From assembly GCF_000430685.1 (NCBI RefSeq), contig NZ_AUMM01000005.1, forward strand, positions 54,330-118,329: DNA of 64,000 bases, in the 5' to 3' direction. Below are positions 53,565 through 63,686 of this stretch, one piece after another. The position numbers were made by a program, and so were the translations under genes. This DNA is from Tuberibacillus calidus DSM 17572 (GTDB lineage: Bacteria > Bacillota > Bacilli > Bacillales > Sporolactobacillaceae). Below the pieces are notes generated by a model. The model was given only the letters and a program-made list of their open reading frames with translations. It ran no database searches and was not told the origin of the DNA. Within the stretch, counting starts at the first letter, position 1. Each line of letters opens with the position of its first letter.

Positions 53565-55883
53565 GTGAGTGAAAAGCGAAGAATCCCTGTGCTTCCTCTG
53601 CGCGGCTTAATCGTTTACCCAACGGTCGTCATGCACTTAGACGTTGGGCGCGAAAAGTCCGTTGAGGCGTTGGAGGCCGTCATGGTAGATGATCACAAAA
53701 TCCTCCTTGTGGCGCAAAAAGAAGTTGCGGTGGAATCTCCAAAACCTGAAGATATTTTTGAAATGGGAACGATCTCTAGCGTCAAACAAATGCTAAAGCT
53801 ACCGAACGGGACGATCCGCATTTTGGTCGAAGGTGAAAAGCGAGCGAAAATTGAGCGCTATACCAAGAAAGAACCATATTATGAAGCCGACGTCACGATC
53901 CTAGAAGAAGTGTCGGACTTCGATTTGGAAACCAAAGCATTGATGCGCGCTGCGGTCGATCAATTTGCTGAATATATTAAACTAAGCAAAAAAGTGACGC
54001 CCGAAACCTTGGCCTCTGTCCAAGACATTGACGAGCCCGGACGGCTTGCTGATGTCATTAGCTCCCATCTCCCTTTAATGATAAAGGAGAAGCAAGGGCT
54101 ATTGGAATTGTTGGACATCAAAGAACGCCTGAATAAACTCATTCAAATTTTAAGTGATGAACAAGAAGTCCTTGGCCTTGAGAAAAAGATTGGGCAGCAA
54201 GTCAAAAAATCGATGGAGCGCTCGCAAAAAGAATATTATTTGCGGGAACAGATGAAAGCCATCCAGAAAGAACTCGGCGAAAAGGAAACGAAAGAGAGCG
54301 AAGTCGAAGCGCTTAGAGAAAAAATCGAAGCTTCTTCCATGCCGGATCATGTGAAGGAAACAGCGCGCAAAGAACTGAATCGCTATGATAAACTGCCGCC
54401 GAGCTCGGCTGAAAGCGGTGTGATTCGCAATTATATCGACTGGTTAATCCAATTGCCTTGGAAAGAGGAGACGACCGACAATCTTGATATTCGCCATGCC
54501 GAAAAGATTTTGAATGAAGAGCATTATGGACTGGATAAAGTGAAAGAACGCGTCCTAGAGTATTTATCTGTTCAGAAGCTAACGAAATCACTAAAAGGTC
54601 CGATCCTCTGCCTTGTCGGACCGCCTGGTGTGGGTAAAACATCATTAGCCCGGTCCGTCGCCAAGGCGCTTAACCGCCACTTTGTCCGCATTTCCCTTGG
54701 TGGTGTCCGTGATGAAGCAGAAATTCGCGGCCATCGCCGGACGTATGTCGGCGCCATGCCGGGGCGCATCATTCAAGGCATGAAAAAAGCGAAAACCATT
54801 AATCCCGTTTTTCTTTTGGATGAGATTGATAAAATGTCCAATGATTTTCGCGGGGACCCGGCCGCTGCTCTGTTAGAAGTGCTCGACCCGGAACAAAATG
54901 CTACCTTTAGTGACCATTATATTGAAGAGCCGTACGACTTAAGCAAAGTCATGTTTATAACAACCGCCAATAACGCCGCGACGATTCCCGGACCGCTTTT
55001 GGACCGAATGGAAATGATCACGATCGCTGGCTACACCGAGGAGGAAAAACTTCATATCGCCCTTGGCCATCTTATCCCGAGACAACTGAAAGAACACGGT
55101 TTGAAAAAAAGTCAACTCCGCTTCCAGAACGATGCCATCTTATTTTTAATTCGCCGTTATACAAGAGAAGCGGGCGTCCGCAACCTCGAAAGGCGGATTG
55201 CCTCCTTGTGCCGGAAAGCGGCGAAGCGCATTGTCACCGGCGAGCAAAAAACCGTCACGATCACGGCGGGGACGATCGAAAAATTTCTCGGAAAGCCGCT
55301 TTACCATTACGGACAAGCGGAAGCCGAAGATCAAGTCGGCGTGGCCACGGGTTTGGCTTATACCCCATTTGGCGGTGACACGCTGTCCATTGAAGTATCG
55401 GTCCTTCCTGGGAAAGGAAAATTGACGCTCACCGGAAAACTTGGCGATGTCATGAAAGAATCGGCTCAGGCCGGATTCAGCTATATCCGGGCGCACGCAA
55501 AAGAACTTGGTATACCGGAAGATTTCCATGAAAAACACGATTTTCATATCCATGTTCCTGAAGGAGCCGTTCCAAAAGATGGTCCGTCCGCCGGGATCAC
55601 CATGGCCACAGCGCTTGTATCGGCATTAACGAATCGACCAGTGAAAAAAGAAGTCGGCATGACCGGAGAGATTACGCTTCGCGGGAGGGTGCTTGCGATT
55701 GGCGGATTAAAGGAAAAAACATTAAGCGCACATCGCGCCGGTTTGAAAACGATCATCATTCCTCAAGAAAACGCCCGCGATTTAGATGATATACCAGAGA
55801 GCGTCCGCAAGGATTTGACCTTTATCAAAGTCAAACATCTCGACGAGGTCCTCCGCCATGCTCTGCGAGGAGAAGCCCGGTGA
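53565..55883 (+). CDS. lon: ATP-dependent protease La (LonA)
   Basis: Lon degrades damaged and regulatory proteins in the cytoplasm. The domains are N-terminal substrate domain (to about 200), coiled coil, AAA+ ATPase with GPPGVGKTS near 352, and the S16 protease with KDGPSAGIT (Ser near 678) and [12 protein letters not shown] (Lys near 720). It has 772 residues. It starts at GTG behind GGAGGTGG. engB overlaps its stop by four bases. An inverted repeat (CCGTG, GACAGG / CCTGTC, CGGG) at 53396-53427 lies just upstream. Confidence 0.97.
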   Translation: MSEKRRIPVLPLRGLIVYPTVVMHLDVGREKSVEALEAVMVDDHKILLVAQKEVAVESPKPEDIFEMGTISSVKQMLKLPNGTIRILVEGEKRAKIERYTKKEPYYEADVTILEEVSDFDLETKALMRAAVDQFAEYIKLSKKVTPETLASVQDIDEPGRLADVISSHLPLMIKEKQGLLELLDIKERLNKLIQILSDEQEVLGLEKKIGQQVKKSMERSQKEYYLREQMKAIQKELGEKETKESEVEALREKIEASSMPDHVKETARKELNRYDKLPPSSAESGVIRNYIDWLIQLPWKEETTDNLDIRHAEKILNEEHYGLDKVKERVLEYLSVQKLTKSLKGPILCLVGPPGVGKTSLARSVAKALNRHFVRISLGGVRDEAEIRGHRRTYVGAMPGRIIQGMKKAKTINPVFLLDEIDKMSNDFRGDPAAALLEVLDPEQNATFSDHYIEEPYDLSKVMFITTANNAATIPGPLLDRMEMITIAGYTEEEKLHIALGHLIPRQLKEHGLKKSQLRFQNDAILFLIRRYTREAGVRNLERRIASLCRKAAKRIVTGEQKTVTITAGTIEKFLGKPLYHYGQAEAEDQVGVATGLAYTPFGGDTLSIEVSVLPGKGKLTLTGKLGDVMKESAQAGFSYIRAHAKELGIPEDFHEKHDFHIHVPEGAVPKDGPSAGITMATALVSALTNRPVKKEVGMTGEITLRGRVLAIGGLKEKTLSAHRAGLKTIIIPQENARDLDDIPESVRKDLTFIKVKHLDEVLRHALRGEAR

Positions 55884-56476
55884 AAATTTCGAGTGCAAAA
55901 TATGTCCTGAGCGCCGTCAAACCCTCTCAATGGCCGGAAGGCGATTTGCCGGAAATCGCTTTGGCTGGCCGTTCTAATGTCGGCAAATCATCTCTGATCA
56001 ATACGTTGTTGAACCGGAAAAATTTAGCTCGAACCTCCCAAAAACCGGGGAAAACACAAACGTTGAATTATTACTTGATTAACGACATTTTTTATTTTGT
56101 TGATGTCCCGGGTTACGGCTATGCCCAAGTGTCCAAATCGGAGAGGGCGGCTTGGGCGCGAATGCTCGAAACGTATTTTACGGAAAATCGCAATCTTCGC
56201 GGTGTCGTTCAGTTGGTTGATTTCCGCCATCCACCTTCAAAAGATGACATTCAAATGTACGAATATCTGAAATATTTTCAGATCCCGACAATAGTGGCAG
56301 CAACCAAAAGCGACAAAATTTCCAAAGGCCGACATCAGAAGCATAAAAAAATCATTCGTGAAGGATTACAGATGGTCGCCGATGACCCATTGGTTGTTTT
56401 CTCATCTTTTAACGGTACGGGGAAAGAGGAATTGTGGCAGGAGATTGAAAAATACCTAGATCACCAAATGACTTAA
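55880..56476 (+). CDS. engB: Ribosome biogenesis GTPase EngB (YsxC)
   Basis: EngB is an essential GTPase for 50S assembly. The 198-residue protein has G1 GRSNVGKSS near 31-39, G3 DVPGYG, G4 TKSDK and the family's [11 protein letters not shown] switch. The GTG start overlaps the lon stop (GTGA), so the two are translationally coupled. Confidence 0.97.
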   Translation: MKISSAKYVLSAVKPSQWPEGDLPEIALAGRSNVGKSSLINTLLNRKNLARTSQKPGKTQTLNYYLINDIFYFVDVPGYGYAQVSKSERAAWARMLETYFTENRNLRGVVQLVDFRHPPSKDDIQMYEYLKYFQIPTIVAATKSDKISKGRHQKHKKIIREGLQMVADDPLVVFSSFNGTGKEELWQEIEKYLDHQMT

Positions 56477-56670
56477 GCGTTTTTATGTAAATCATCCGTT
56501 CTAGGATGAGGATCATTGTGGCGCATGATATGGTATTTGCCTGTGTGTTGGTGTTCGGAGGCGTCGAGATGCATGAGGTATGATATGTTGGGGCCTATGG
56601 GCTTTTTGATTCCCTACAAGAAAAGCGATCTCCTTTGTTTTAACCATCCATTTATATGAAGGTTATCAAA

Positions 56671-56703
56671 AGGTAAAGCGTGATGGCTTTACCTTTTCTT
56701 TTT
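56671..56703. terminator. Terminator between engB and the minus-strand membrane gene
   Basis: GGTAAAGC pairs with GCTTTACC, followed by TTTTCTTTTT on the plus strand. The 3' arm overlaps the stop codon of the convergent gene. The 170 bp between engB and this site hold nothing I can identify. Confidence 0.78.
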
Positions 56704-57183
56704 ACCGCCTTTCTGACCGAAAATCAGATAAAGCCCGAAGGCAATCAAGAGTAGGGGCCAAAGATCGCCAATGAGGTGGAAAAGTCTAGCGGTAAAGGAT
56801 TGGAAGCTTTGATAGAAAAAGTTTAAAAGCGATAGCGCAACAAGCGTCAGCCCGATAGCCAGACCGTCTTTGCGCTCTTTATAATAACGGGCAAGAAAAG
56901 CGAGGCCAAAAATAAAGGTATACACGGCCCAACCTTCCGGCCACCACGGCCATTCATCGCGAAAATGAAAATGAATGCCAAGCCCCAGGAGGATGACCGC
57001 CGGAAATAAATTCCCGTAATCTTTTGCTGCTAGTGCCTGAACAGCCAACGCCAGGCCGATGATGATGACCACGGTCGGCCAGCTGTGAAACGATTGCAAG
57101 AATGGAATGTGCCATTGATTAAGTAAAAAATAGATGCCGAATCCTAGCAGGGCTAAGCCGACAAACGCATTCTGGTTTTTCAA
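56689..57183 (-). CDS. Small integral membrane protein (YsxD position, LiaF N-terminus-like)
   Basis: The 164-residue protein has five to six short hydrophobic segments with Gly-rich turns (ALLGFGIYFLL, VVIIIGLAL, AVILLGLGIHF, LLLIAFGLYLIF). This pattern is common in LiaF/LiaI N-terminal domains and in DUF5668-type proteins. It ends in a Lys/Arg tail. The TTG at 57183 has GGAGGG seven bases upstream; a TTG at 57198 would overlap that site. The location between engB and hemA matches ysxD of B. subtilis. The function is unknown. Confidence 0.72.
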   Translation of the reverse strand: MKNQNAFVGLALLGFGIYFLLNQWHIPFLQSFHSWPTVVIIIGLALAVQALAAKDYGNLFPAVILLGLGIHFHFRDEWPWWPEGWAVYTFIFGLAFLARYYKERKDGLAIGLTLVALSLLNFFYQSFQSFTARLFHLIGDLWPLLLIAFGLYLIFGQKGGKKKR

Positions 57184-57305
57184 CCGGTTTCCCTCCAAGC
57201 TCTATCTATGTCTTTTGTGTGAATTTCACACTTTTTGTCTAATATAATGACAGCATATGCATTGCGAAAACTCAAGTGTTTCTTTATGATTGAAGATGAA
57301 ATCTT

Positions 57306-57320
57306 TGATAATAATTATTC
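57306..57320 (+). promoter_or_regulatory. PerR-type box upstream of hemA
   Basis: TGATAATAATTATTC matches the PerR box TTATAATnATTATAA at 11 of 14 defined positions, with a perfect ATAAT-A-ATTAT core. The hemAXCDBL operon is a known PerR target in B. subtilis. A -10 box TATACT lies at 57362-57367; its -35 region is poor. Confidence 0.7.
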
Positions 57321-57405
57321 TAAATAATCATCCTTAGGATGTTTCCCGGGACGAAACATGATATACTATCTATTGGAATGAACGGAAGGAACGGGGTAGA
57401 CAGCG

Positions 57406-58752
57406 ATGAATATGATAGTGGTCGGCGTGAATCACAAAACGGCCCCTGTTGAAATTCGGGAACAAATGACATTTCCGGAGTCGGAATGGGACGAGGCAGT
57501 AAAAGCACTACGCAACCAAAAGAGCATTTTTGAAGCTGTAATTGTCTCAACGTGCAACCGGACAGAATTGTATGTTGCCTCGGACCAAATTCACACAGGG
57601 CGTTATTACACAAAAGCTTTTTTGGCGAATTACTTTAACAAGAAGATGGAAGACATTCAGCCTTATATTTTTGTGAAAGAAAATGAGGAAGCCGTCCGCC
57701 ATTTATTCCATGTCGCTTGCGGTTTGGATTCCCTTGTTTTGGGTGAAACCCAAATCCTCGGACAAGTGCGCGATGCTTTTCTTAAGGCGCAAGCCCTAGG
57801 CGTTACAGGGACCTTTTTTAATGAATTATTTAAGGAAGCGCTAAATGTAGCCAAACGCGCGCATTCGGAGACGATGATTAACGATAACGCGGTATCCGTG
57901 AGCTATGCCGCTGTTGAACTGGCTGAGAAAATCTTTGGCCGTCTGGATGATCAGCGCATTTTAGTTCTTGGTGCTGGGAAAATGGGCGAGTTAACGGCTA
58001 CACATTTGAAAAGCCGCGGCATTGATCACATTACCGTGATGAACCGAACCTATGAAAAAGCCGTGGAACTGGCAGAGCGCTATAATGGTGTGGCGAAGGA
58101 CATCCGCGCATTGGAAAACGCCTTGGCCGAGACCGACATTTTAATCAGTTCTACCGGTGCCAAAGATTTTGTCATTACCGCTTCCACGGTTCAGCGTGCC
58201 GTCAAGAAACGTAAAGGGAAACCGTTGTTTATCGTTGACATTGCCGTTCCACGAGATGTGGATCCAAGCATTCAAGAATTGGAAGGCGTCTTTCTCTATG
58301 ATATTGATGATCTCGAAGGCATTGTTCAAACCAATTTAGAGGAACGTAAAGAAGCGGCCGCTCGTATTTCCGAAATGATAGAAGAGCAAGTGGGACGGTT
58401 TTTCGAATGGGTTGGAACGCTCGGTGTCGTTCCAATTATCGCCGGATTAAGGCAAAAAGCGTTGCAAATCCAAAGGGAAACGATGAAAAGTCTGGAACGC
58501 AAGCTGCCCGACTTAACGGAACGGGAACGCAAGATTATCAGTAAGCATACGAAGAGCATTGTGAATCAAATGCTGCGTGAGCCAATCCAAAAGGCGAAGG
58601 AATTTGCCGTTGACCCGGATGCCAAACAATTATTAAATACTTTTATTGATATTTTCGGTCTGGATTTAGAACTTTCAGAAGATATGCCCTATGACGAACA
58701 AAGGGGTTATGGCAAGCGTCCCGTTTTAAATGAAGCTCGGCCGCGTTCATAA
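57406..58752 (+). CDS. hemA: Glutamyl-tRNA reductase
   Basis: The enzyme reduces glutamyl-tRNA with NADPH to glutamate-1-semialdehyde, the first committed haem step. The catalytic Cys is in STCNRTE near residue 50; GLDSLVLGETQILGQVR and the NADPH site GAGKMGELTA near 190 are present, then the dimerisation helices. It has 448 residues. It opens the hemAXCDBL operon. Confidence 0.97.
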   Translation: MNMIVVGVNHKTAPVEIREQMTFPESEWDEAVKALRNQKSIFEAVIVSTCNRTELYVASDQIHTGRYYTKAFLANYFNKKMEDIQPYIFVKENEEAVRHLFHVACGLDSLVLGETQILGQVRDAFLKAQALGVTGTFFNELFKEALNVAKRAHSETMINDNAVSVSYAAVELAEKIFGRLDDQRILVLGAGKMGELTATHLKSRGIDHITVMNRTYEKAVELAERYNGVAKDIRALENALAETDILISSTGAKDFVITASTVQRAVKKRKGKPLFIVDIAVPRDVDPSIQELEGVFLYDIDDLEGIVQTNLEERKEAAARISEMIEEQVGRFFEWVGTLGVVPIIAGLRQKALQIQRETMKSLERKLPDLTERERKIISKHTKSIVNQMLREPIQKAKEFAVDPDAKQLLNTFIDIFGLDLELSEDMPYDEQRGYGKRPVLNEARPRS

Positions 58753-58764
58753 GGGGATTCGACC

Positions 58765-59583
58765 ATGCCAATCACTGCACTTTATGATGTGACGATCGTC
58801 ATTTATGCTGCCTCTGTATGCTTTTATTTCATGGATTACTATCAAAATAACCGGAAAGCGAGACGCATCGCTTTCTGGTTACTTATTATTGTCTGGCTTT
58901 TACAAGATGTGATTTTTTACGAGAAGATGCATGTGACAGGCGAATTTCCTATCCTGACGCCTCTTGACGGCCTGTTCTTTTTATCTTGGTTGATGATTAC
59001 CTTTTCTTTATTGTTAACAAGATCTGACCGCTTGCCATTTTTTTCGCTTTTCGCTAACGCCCTAGGCTTTTTTCTCATGGCCGTGACATTGTTTGGACCC
59101 GATGACCGGGTTTCGCAAGTCTTAAGTGAAAAGCTCATGTCGGACTTGTTAATCATTCATATCACCATGGCATTTATTGCCTATGCTGCTTTTTTCGCTT
59201 CGTTTATCTTGTCCGTCATGTATTGGCTGGAGTATTCGATGCTGAAAAAGAAAAAATGGGGGCGTCGTCTCATTCGTTTCAGCAGTCTTTCAAAATTGGA
59301 ACAAGCATCCTTCGTTTGTAATTTAGCGGGCTTTCCACTGTTAACCATTTCGCTTTTTCTCGGCATCGACCGAGCCATTTTCACTTTATCCGCCTTTAGC
59401 TGGTTGGATATTAAAGTATTAACCTCTTTTTTCATTCTCTTTGTCTATGGCTTTTATATCTATCAAAAACTGGGAAGAAATGTGTCTGGGAAGCCTTTAG
59501 TCTATTGGAATGCTGTGGGGTTTCTGATCGTTTTAATCAATGTGTTTTTATCAGAATCCTTCACCGGCTTTCATTTATGGTAA
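58765..59583 (+). CDS. hemX: HemX, cytochrome c assembly-like membrane protein
   Basis: The 272-residue membrane protein has about eight hydrophobic segments and belongs to the CcsA/HemX group. In B. subtilis HemX lowers the HemA level. A conserved His lies in the LLIIHITMAF segment near 132. The ATG follows AAGGGG. It follows hemA by 12 bp. Confidence 0.92.
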   Translation: MPITALYDVTIVIYAASVCFYFMDYYQNNRKARRIAFWLLIIVWLLQDVIFYEKMHVTGEFPILTPLDGLFFLSWLMITFSLLLTRSDRLPFFSLFANALGFFLMAVTLFGPDDRVSQVLSEKLMSDLLIIHITMAFIAYAAFFASFILSVMYWLEYSMLKKKKWGRRLIRFSSLSKLEQASFVCNLAGFPLLTISLFLGIDRAIFTLSAFSWLDIKVLTSFFILFVYGFYIYQKLGRNVSGKPLVYWNAVGFLIVLINVFLSESFTGFHLW

Positions 59584-59624
59584 TAGATGTAGGATGAAAA
59601 TTTAACAGAGAAAAGAGGAGCAAC

Positions 59625-60554
59625 ATGCCGAAATTCGTTGTCGGATCGCGGAAGAGTCAGCTCGCTTTGATGCAAACCGAATGGGTTATGAAGCAAATCC
59701 AGAAGCTCTGCCCGGATGTACACTTTGAGTTAAAACATATCGTCACAAAAGGAGATCGCATCCTTGATGTCACGCTTTCCAAAGTGGGCGGGAAAGGCCT
59801 TTTTGTAAAAGAAATTGAAAAAGCTTTGCTCGAACGAGACATCGACTTTGCCGTTCACAGCATGAAAGATGTTCCGTCAGAGATTCCGAGCGGGTTAACG
59901 ATTGCCTGCGTGCCGCCCCGCGCCGATTATCGCGATGTTTTGCTTTCTAAAAACTATCGCTCTCTGAAAGATTTGCCCGAGGGAGCAGTTGTCGGAACGA
60001 GTAGCTTGAGACGGCAAGCCCAGCTTCTTCATGTGCGCCCGGATTTGCGCATCGAACCGCTCAGGGGAAATATTGATACGCGCATCCGTAAGTTGGAGGA
60101 AGGGCGATTCGATGCCATTGTCCTTGCGGCTGCCGGATTGGAAAGAATGGGTTGGAAAGAAGAAAAAGTGACGGAATATCTTCATGTGGATGATGTTTTG
60201 CCAGCGGTTGGCCAAGGCGCGCTCGCCATCGAATGCCGCAGTGATGATGAAGCGCTGTTGGAACTATTGGCGTTGATCCATGATGAAGCGACCGCCCGTG
60301 TCGTTTATGCGGAACGAGCGTTTCTTGGGGAACTAGAGGGAAGTTGCCAAGTGCCGATTGCGGCTCTGGGTGAAAGCGACGGCGACCGCTTGACATTAAC
60401 CGGCCTTGTTGCAACACCCGACGGCAAAGTCATAATCAAAGACCGGCTTTCAGGCAACGACCCGGTTGAACTTGGCGTAAAACTTGGGCAAGCCCTGAAA
60501 CAACAAGGGGCAGACGATATTCTGCAAGACGTAAAGGTACGGTTAACAAAATGA
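59625..60554 (+). CDS. hemC: Porphobilinogen deaminase (hydroxymethylbilane synthase)
   Basis: HemC links four porphobilinogens into hydroxymethylbilane. The protein begins VGSRKSQLALMQTEWV, carries VHSMKDVPSE and VGTSSLRRQAQL, and the dipyrromethane cofactor Cys in LEGSCQVPIAAL near 240. It has 309 residues. hemD overlaps its stop. Confidence 0.97.
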   Translation: MPKFVVGSRKSQLALMQTEWVMKQIQKLCPDVHFELKHIVTKGDRILDVTLSKVGGKGLFVKEIEKALLERDIDFAVHSMKDVPSEIPSGLTIACVPPRADYRDVLLSKNYRSLKDLPEGAVVGTSSLRRQAQLLHVRPDLRIEPLRGNIDTRIRKLEEGRFDAIVLAAAGLERMGWKEEKVTEYLHVDDVLPAVGQGALAIECRSDDEALLELLALIHDEATARVVYAERAFLGELEGSCQVPIAALGESDGDRLTLTGLVATPDGKVIIKDRLSGNDPVELGVKLGQALKQQGADDILQDVKVRLTK

Positions 60555-61330
60555 CCTTGCCTTTGGAAGGGAAAACCGTTTTATTGACGCGGGAGAAAAC
60601 ATCGTCCGAAAAAATGGCCGAAACACTTCGTGCCTATGGGGCAGAGCCCATTATACGATCTGTGATGAAGATAATCCCCGCACCGCTTTCAGAAAAAGAA
60701 TGGGCGATTTTAGAAAAGGCCGATGACTTTGATTGGCTCATCTTTACAAGTGCCAATGGCGTAAAGGCTTTTATGGACCTTATAAACGCACGGGGGATCC
60801 GGATTCGTTCACCAAAATTTGCCGCTGTCGGTCTTAAAACCGCAAAAATGATTGAATCATATGGGTTTAAGGTTGAACGATGGCCGAAAGAATTTACAGC
60901 GGAAAGCTTGGCCGAGGCGTTCCGGCAAGCGGCGCCAAAAGGTGCTACAGCGCTCCTTCTCCTCGGAAACCTCGCCAAAAGCGATTTGGAAACTGAACTG
61001 CATCAAGCCGGTATGTCAGTAACGCGGCTTGACGTCTATCAAACGGTGTTGAATGCGGCCATTCGCGAAGCGTTGACGGATGTACTGACAAATAGACGCA
61101 TCGATGTCATCACTTTCGCCAGCCCATCGGCTATTGACTTTTTCCTTGCGTTAACGGATGGCTTGGATTTAAAGGATTTCTGGAATAACGCGCTCGTCGC
61201 ATGCATCGGCAAAGTGAGTGCCGCCCACGCGCGCAAACGGGGCTTATGCCCCCGTGTGGTGCCTAAAACGTTTACGGCCGAATCCTTGATTGAAGCCATT
61301 GTGGATTTTTATAAAACTTCTACACTTTAG
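60551..61330 (+). CDS. hemD: Uroporphyrinogen-III synthase
   Basis: HemD cyclises hydroxymethylbilane with ring-D inversion. The family is poorly conserved; the two-lobed pattern with GKTVLLTREK at the start, DWLIFTSANGVKAFM and VITFASPSAIDFFL is recognisable. It has 259 residues. The ATGA overlap with hemC and the operon place make the call firm. Confidence 0.94.
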   Translation: MTLPLEGKTVLLTREKTSSEKMAETLRAYGAEPIIRSVMKIIPAPLSEKEWAILEKADDFDWLIFTSANGVKAFMDLINARGIRIRSPKFAAVGLKTAKMIESYGFKVERWPKEFTAESLAEAFRQAAPKGATALLLLGNLAKSDLETELHQAGMSVTRLDVYQTVLNAAIREALTDVLTNRRIDVITFASPSAIDFFLALTDGLDLKDFWNNALVACIGKVSAAHARKRGLCPRVVPKTFTAESLIEAIVDFYKTSTL

Positions 61331-61342
61331 GAGGGACCGGTT

Positions 61343-62332
61343 ATGTCCGAATTATTCTTTGACCGCCATCGGAGGCTTCGCCAAACACCGGCGATGCGCC
61401 GTCTGGTAAGGGAAACGAAACTTTCCATTGATGATTTCATCTATCCGATTTTTGCTGTAGAAGGCACGAACATCAAAAAGGAAGTGCCATCCATGCCGGG
61501 TGTATACCAATATTCAATAGACCGCCTAGACGAAGAGCTTGACGAGGTGCATGCACTTGGCATTCCGGCGCTAATGGTCTTTGGCATTCCCGATGAAAAG
61601 GATGCGGTTGGTTCTTCCGCTTATGATGAGGAAGGCATTGTTCAAAAAGCGATCCGCCATATTAAGAAACGCTATCCCGATTTTATCGTTTGTGCCGACA
61701 CATGTGTATGCGAATATACTGACCACGGCCATTGCGGCATTATTGTTGATGGTGATGTCGATAACGACCAAAGCCTTGAACTGATGGTGAAAACGGCGGT
61801 TTCGCAAGCGAAAGCTGGGGCTGACATCATCGCTCCGTCCAATATGATGGATGGTTTTGTTGCCGCCATTCGCCAAGGCTTAGATGAAGCCGGTTTTCAA
61901 CATGTGCCGATCATGTCTTATGCCGTAAAATATGCTTCAAGTTTTTACGGGCCATTCCGTGACGCAGCAGAAAGCGCACCGCAATTCGGCGACCGAAAAA
62001 CGTATCAGATGGACCCTGCCAACCGTCTCGAAGCCCTGCGCGAAGCGGAATCGGATGTGGCGGAAGGCGCTGATTTTTTAATGGTGAAACCAGGCCTTTC
62101 GTTTTTGGATATTGTGCGTGACATTAGAAATCACTTCGATTTGCCGCTTGTCGTCTATAATGTAAGCGGCGAATATGCGATGGTGAAGGCGGCTGCGCAA
62201 AACGGTTGGATTGATGAAAAAGCCGTTGTCATGGAACTGCTCGTCAGCATGAAGCGCGCTGGTGCCGATATTATCATTACTTACCATGCCAAGGATGCGG
62301 CAAAATGGTTGCGGGAGGAATCATTCCGATGA
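61343..62332 (+). CDS. hemB: Delta-aminolevulinic acid dehydratase (porphobilinogen synthase)
   Basis: HemB condenses two 5-aminolevulinates to porphobilinogen. The Cys-rich zinc motif [15 protein letters not shown] lies near 118-132, and the Schiff-base Lys residues in [14 protein letters not shown] (near 197) and LMVKPGLSF (near 250). It has 329 residues. The ATG follows AGGAGGG. Confidence 0.97.
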   Translation: MSELFFDRHRRLRQTPAMRRLVRETKLSIDDFIYPIFAVEGTNIKKEVPSMPGVYQYSIDRLDEELDEVHALGIPALMVFGIPDEKDAVGSSAYDEEGIVQKAIRHIKKRYPDFIVCADTCVCEYTDHGHCGIIVDGDVDNDQSLELMVKTAVSQAKAGADIIAPSNMMDGFVAAIRQGLDEAGFQHVPIMSYAVKYASSFYGPFRDAAESAPQFGDRKTYQMDPANRLEALREAESDVAEGADFLMVKPGLSFLDIVRDIRNHFDLPLVVYNVSGEYAMVKAAAQNGWIDEKAVVMELLVSMKRAGADIIITYHAKDAAKWLREESFR

Positions 62333-63624
62333 GACCGATGGAGCGCTCCATCCAAGCTTTTGAAGAAGCGAAGCGGGTCATGCCCGGTGGGGTAAATAGC
62401 CCCGTTCGCGCCTTTCGTTCCGTTGATATGAATCCAGTGTATATGGTGGAAGGCAAAGGTTCGAAGGTTAAAGATTTAGACGGCAATATGTACATCGATT
62501 ATGTGCTTTCGTGGGGGCCTCTCATTCTAGGCCATGCTGAAGACCATGTGGTAAAGGCGATTAAGGAGACGGCCGAGAAAGGGACGAGCTTTGGTGCCCC
62601 GCATGTTTTGGAAACGAAGTTGGCGCAATTGGTCATCGACCGCGTGCCATCCGTCGAAGTGGTGCGTATGGTGAACTCAGGAACAGAGGCGACGTTAAGC
62701 GCTTTGCGTCTTGCCCGCGGGTTCACAGGAAGAAATAAAATTATTAAATTTGAAGGTAGCTATCACGGGCATAGCGATTCGCTTTTAATCAAAGCGGGGT
62801 CCGGTGTGGCTACACTCGGTTTGCCGGATAGCCCCGGCGTTCCAGAAAGCGTCGCCCGCCATACGATTACATGCCCATATAATGATCTTGAGGCCGTTAA
62901 GTTGGCATTTGAACAATTCGGCGACGACATTGCCTGCGTGATTGTGGAACCGGTCGCCGGTAACATGGGCGTCGTGCCACCTCAACCAGGCTTCTTAGAG
63001 GGTTTGAGAGAAGTGACAACAGAATACGGAGCCTTGCTGATTTTTGATGAGGTCATGACCGGCTTTCGCGTCGATTATCATTGTGCCCAAGGTTTTTACA
63101 ACGTCACCCCTGATTTGACCTGTCTTGGTAAAGTCATCGGCGGAGGCCTTCCCGTCGGCGCTTTTGGTGGCCGCCGGGAGATCATGGAGCAAATCGCCCC
63201 GAGCGGACCGATTTACCAAGCCGGTACGCTTTCCGGGAATCCACTAGCCATGGCGGCGGGCTACACGACGTTGTCATTACTAAAACCGGAAGATTATCAG
63301 GAATTCCAGAAAAAAGCCGATCGTCTCGAACAAGGGTATCGGGAAGCGGCGGCAAAAAACGATATCCCGCTGACCGTGAACCGGGCGGGTTCCATGATCG
63401 GGATTTTCTTCACGGATAAAGACGTTGTTGATTATGAAACAGCTAAAAGCGCAAACCTTGATCACTTTAAGCGCTATTTCCGGTACATGCTTGAAAAAGG
63501 CATTTCCCTTCCGCCGTCGCAATTTGAAGGGCTCTTTCTCTCAACTGCCCACACCATGGAAGATATCGAAGCGACCATCGAAGCGGCGGAATACGCTTTT
63601 TCGCAAATACATGCCGAAAGTTAA
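62329..63624 (+). CDS. hemL: Glutamate-1-semialdehyde 2,1-aminomutase
   Basis: HemL converts glutamate-1-semialdehyde to 5-aminolevulinate with PLP. Family signatures are [40 protein letters not shown] and the PLP Lys in [17 protein letters not shown] (near 264). I set the start at the ATG at 62329, which overlaps the hemB stop (ATGA) behind GGGAGG; the frame is open eight codons upstream inside hemB. It has 431 residues and ends the operon. Confidence 0.97.
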   Translation: MRPMERSIQAFEEAKRVMPGGVNSPVRAFRSVDMNPVYMVEGKGSKVKDLDGNMYIDYVLSWGPLILGHAEDHVVKAIKETAEKGTSFGAPHVLETKLAQLVIDRVPSVEVVRMVNSGTEATLSALRLARGFTGRNKIIKFEGSYHGHSDSLLIKAGSGVATLGLPDSPGVPESVARHTITCPYNDLEAVKLAFEQFGDDIACVIVEPVAGNMGVVPPQPGFLEGLREVTTEYGALLIFDEVMTGFRVDYHCAQGFYNVTPDLTCLGKVIGGGLPVGAFGGRREIMEQIAPSGPIYQAGTLSGNPLAMAAGYTTLSLLKPEDYQEFQKKADRLEQGYREAAAKNDIPLTVNRAGSMIGIFFTDKDVVDYETAKSANLDHFKRYFRYMLEKGISLPPSQFEGLFLSTAHTMEDIEATIEAAEYAFSQIHAES

Positions 63625-63651
63625 ATACCTCACGACATGGGTTCTTAATCA

Positions 63652-63683
63652 CCTTCCGTATCATTTGATGCGGAAGGTTTTTT
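63652..63683 (+). terminator. Terminator of the hem operon
   Basis: CCTTCCGTATCA pairs with TGATGCGGAAGG (one T:G pair), followed by T6. The group IIC intron begins three bases after the T run. Confidence 0.93.
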
Positions 63684-63686
63684 ATG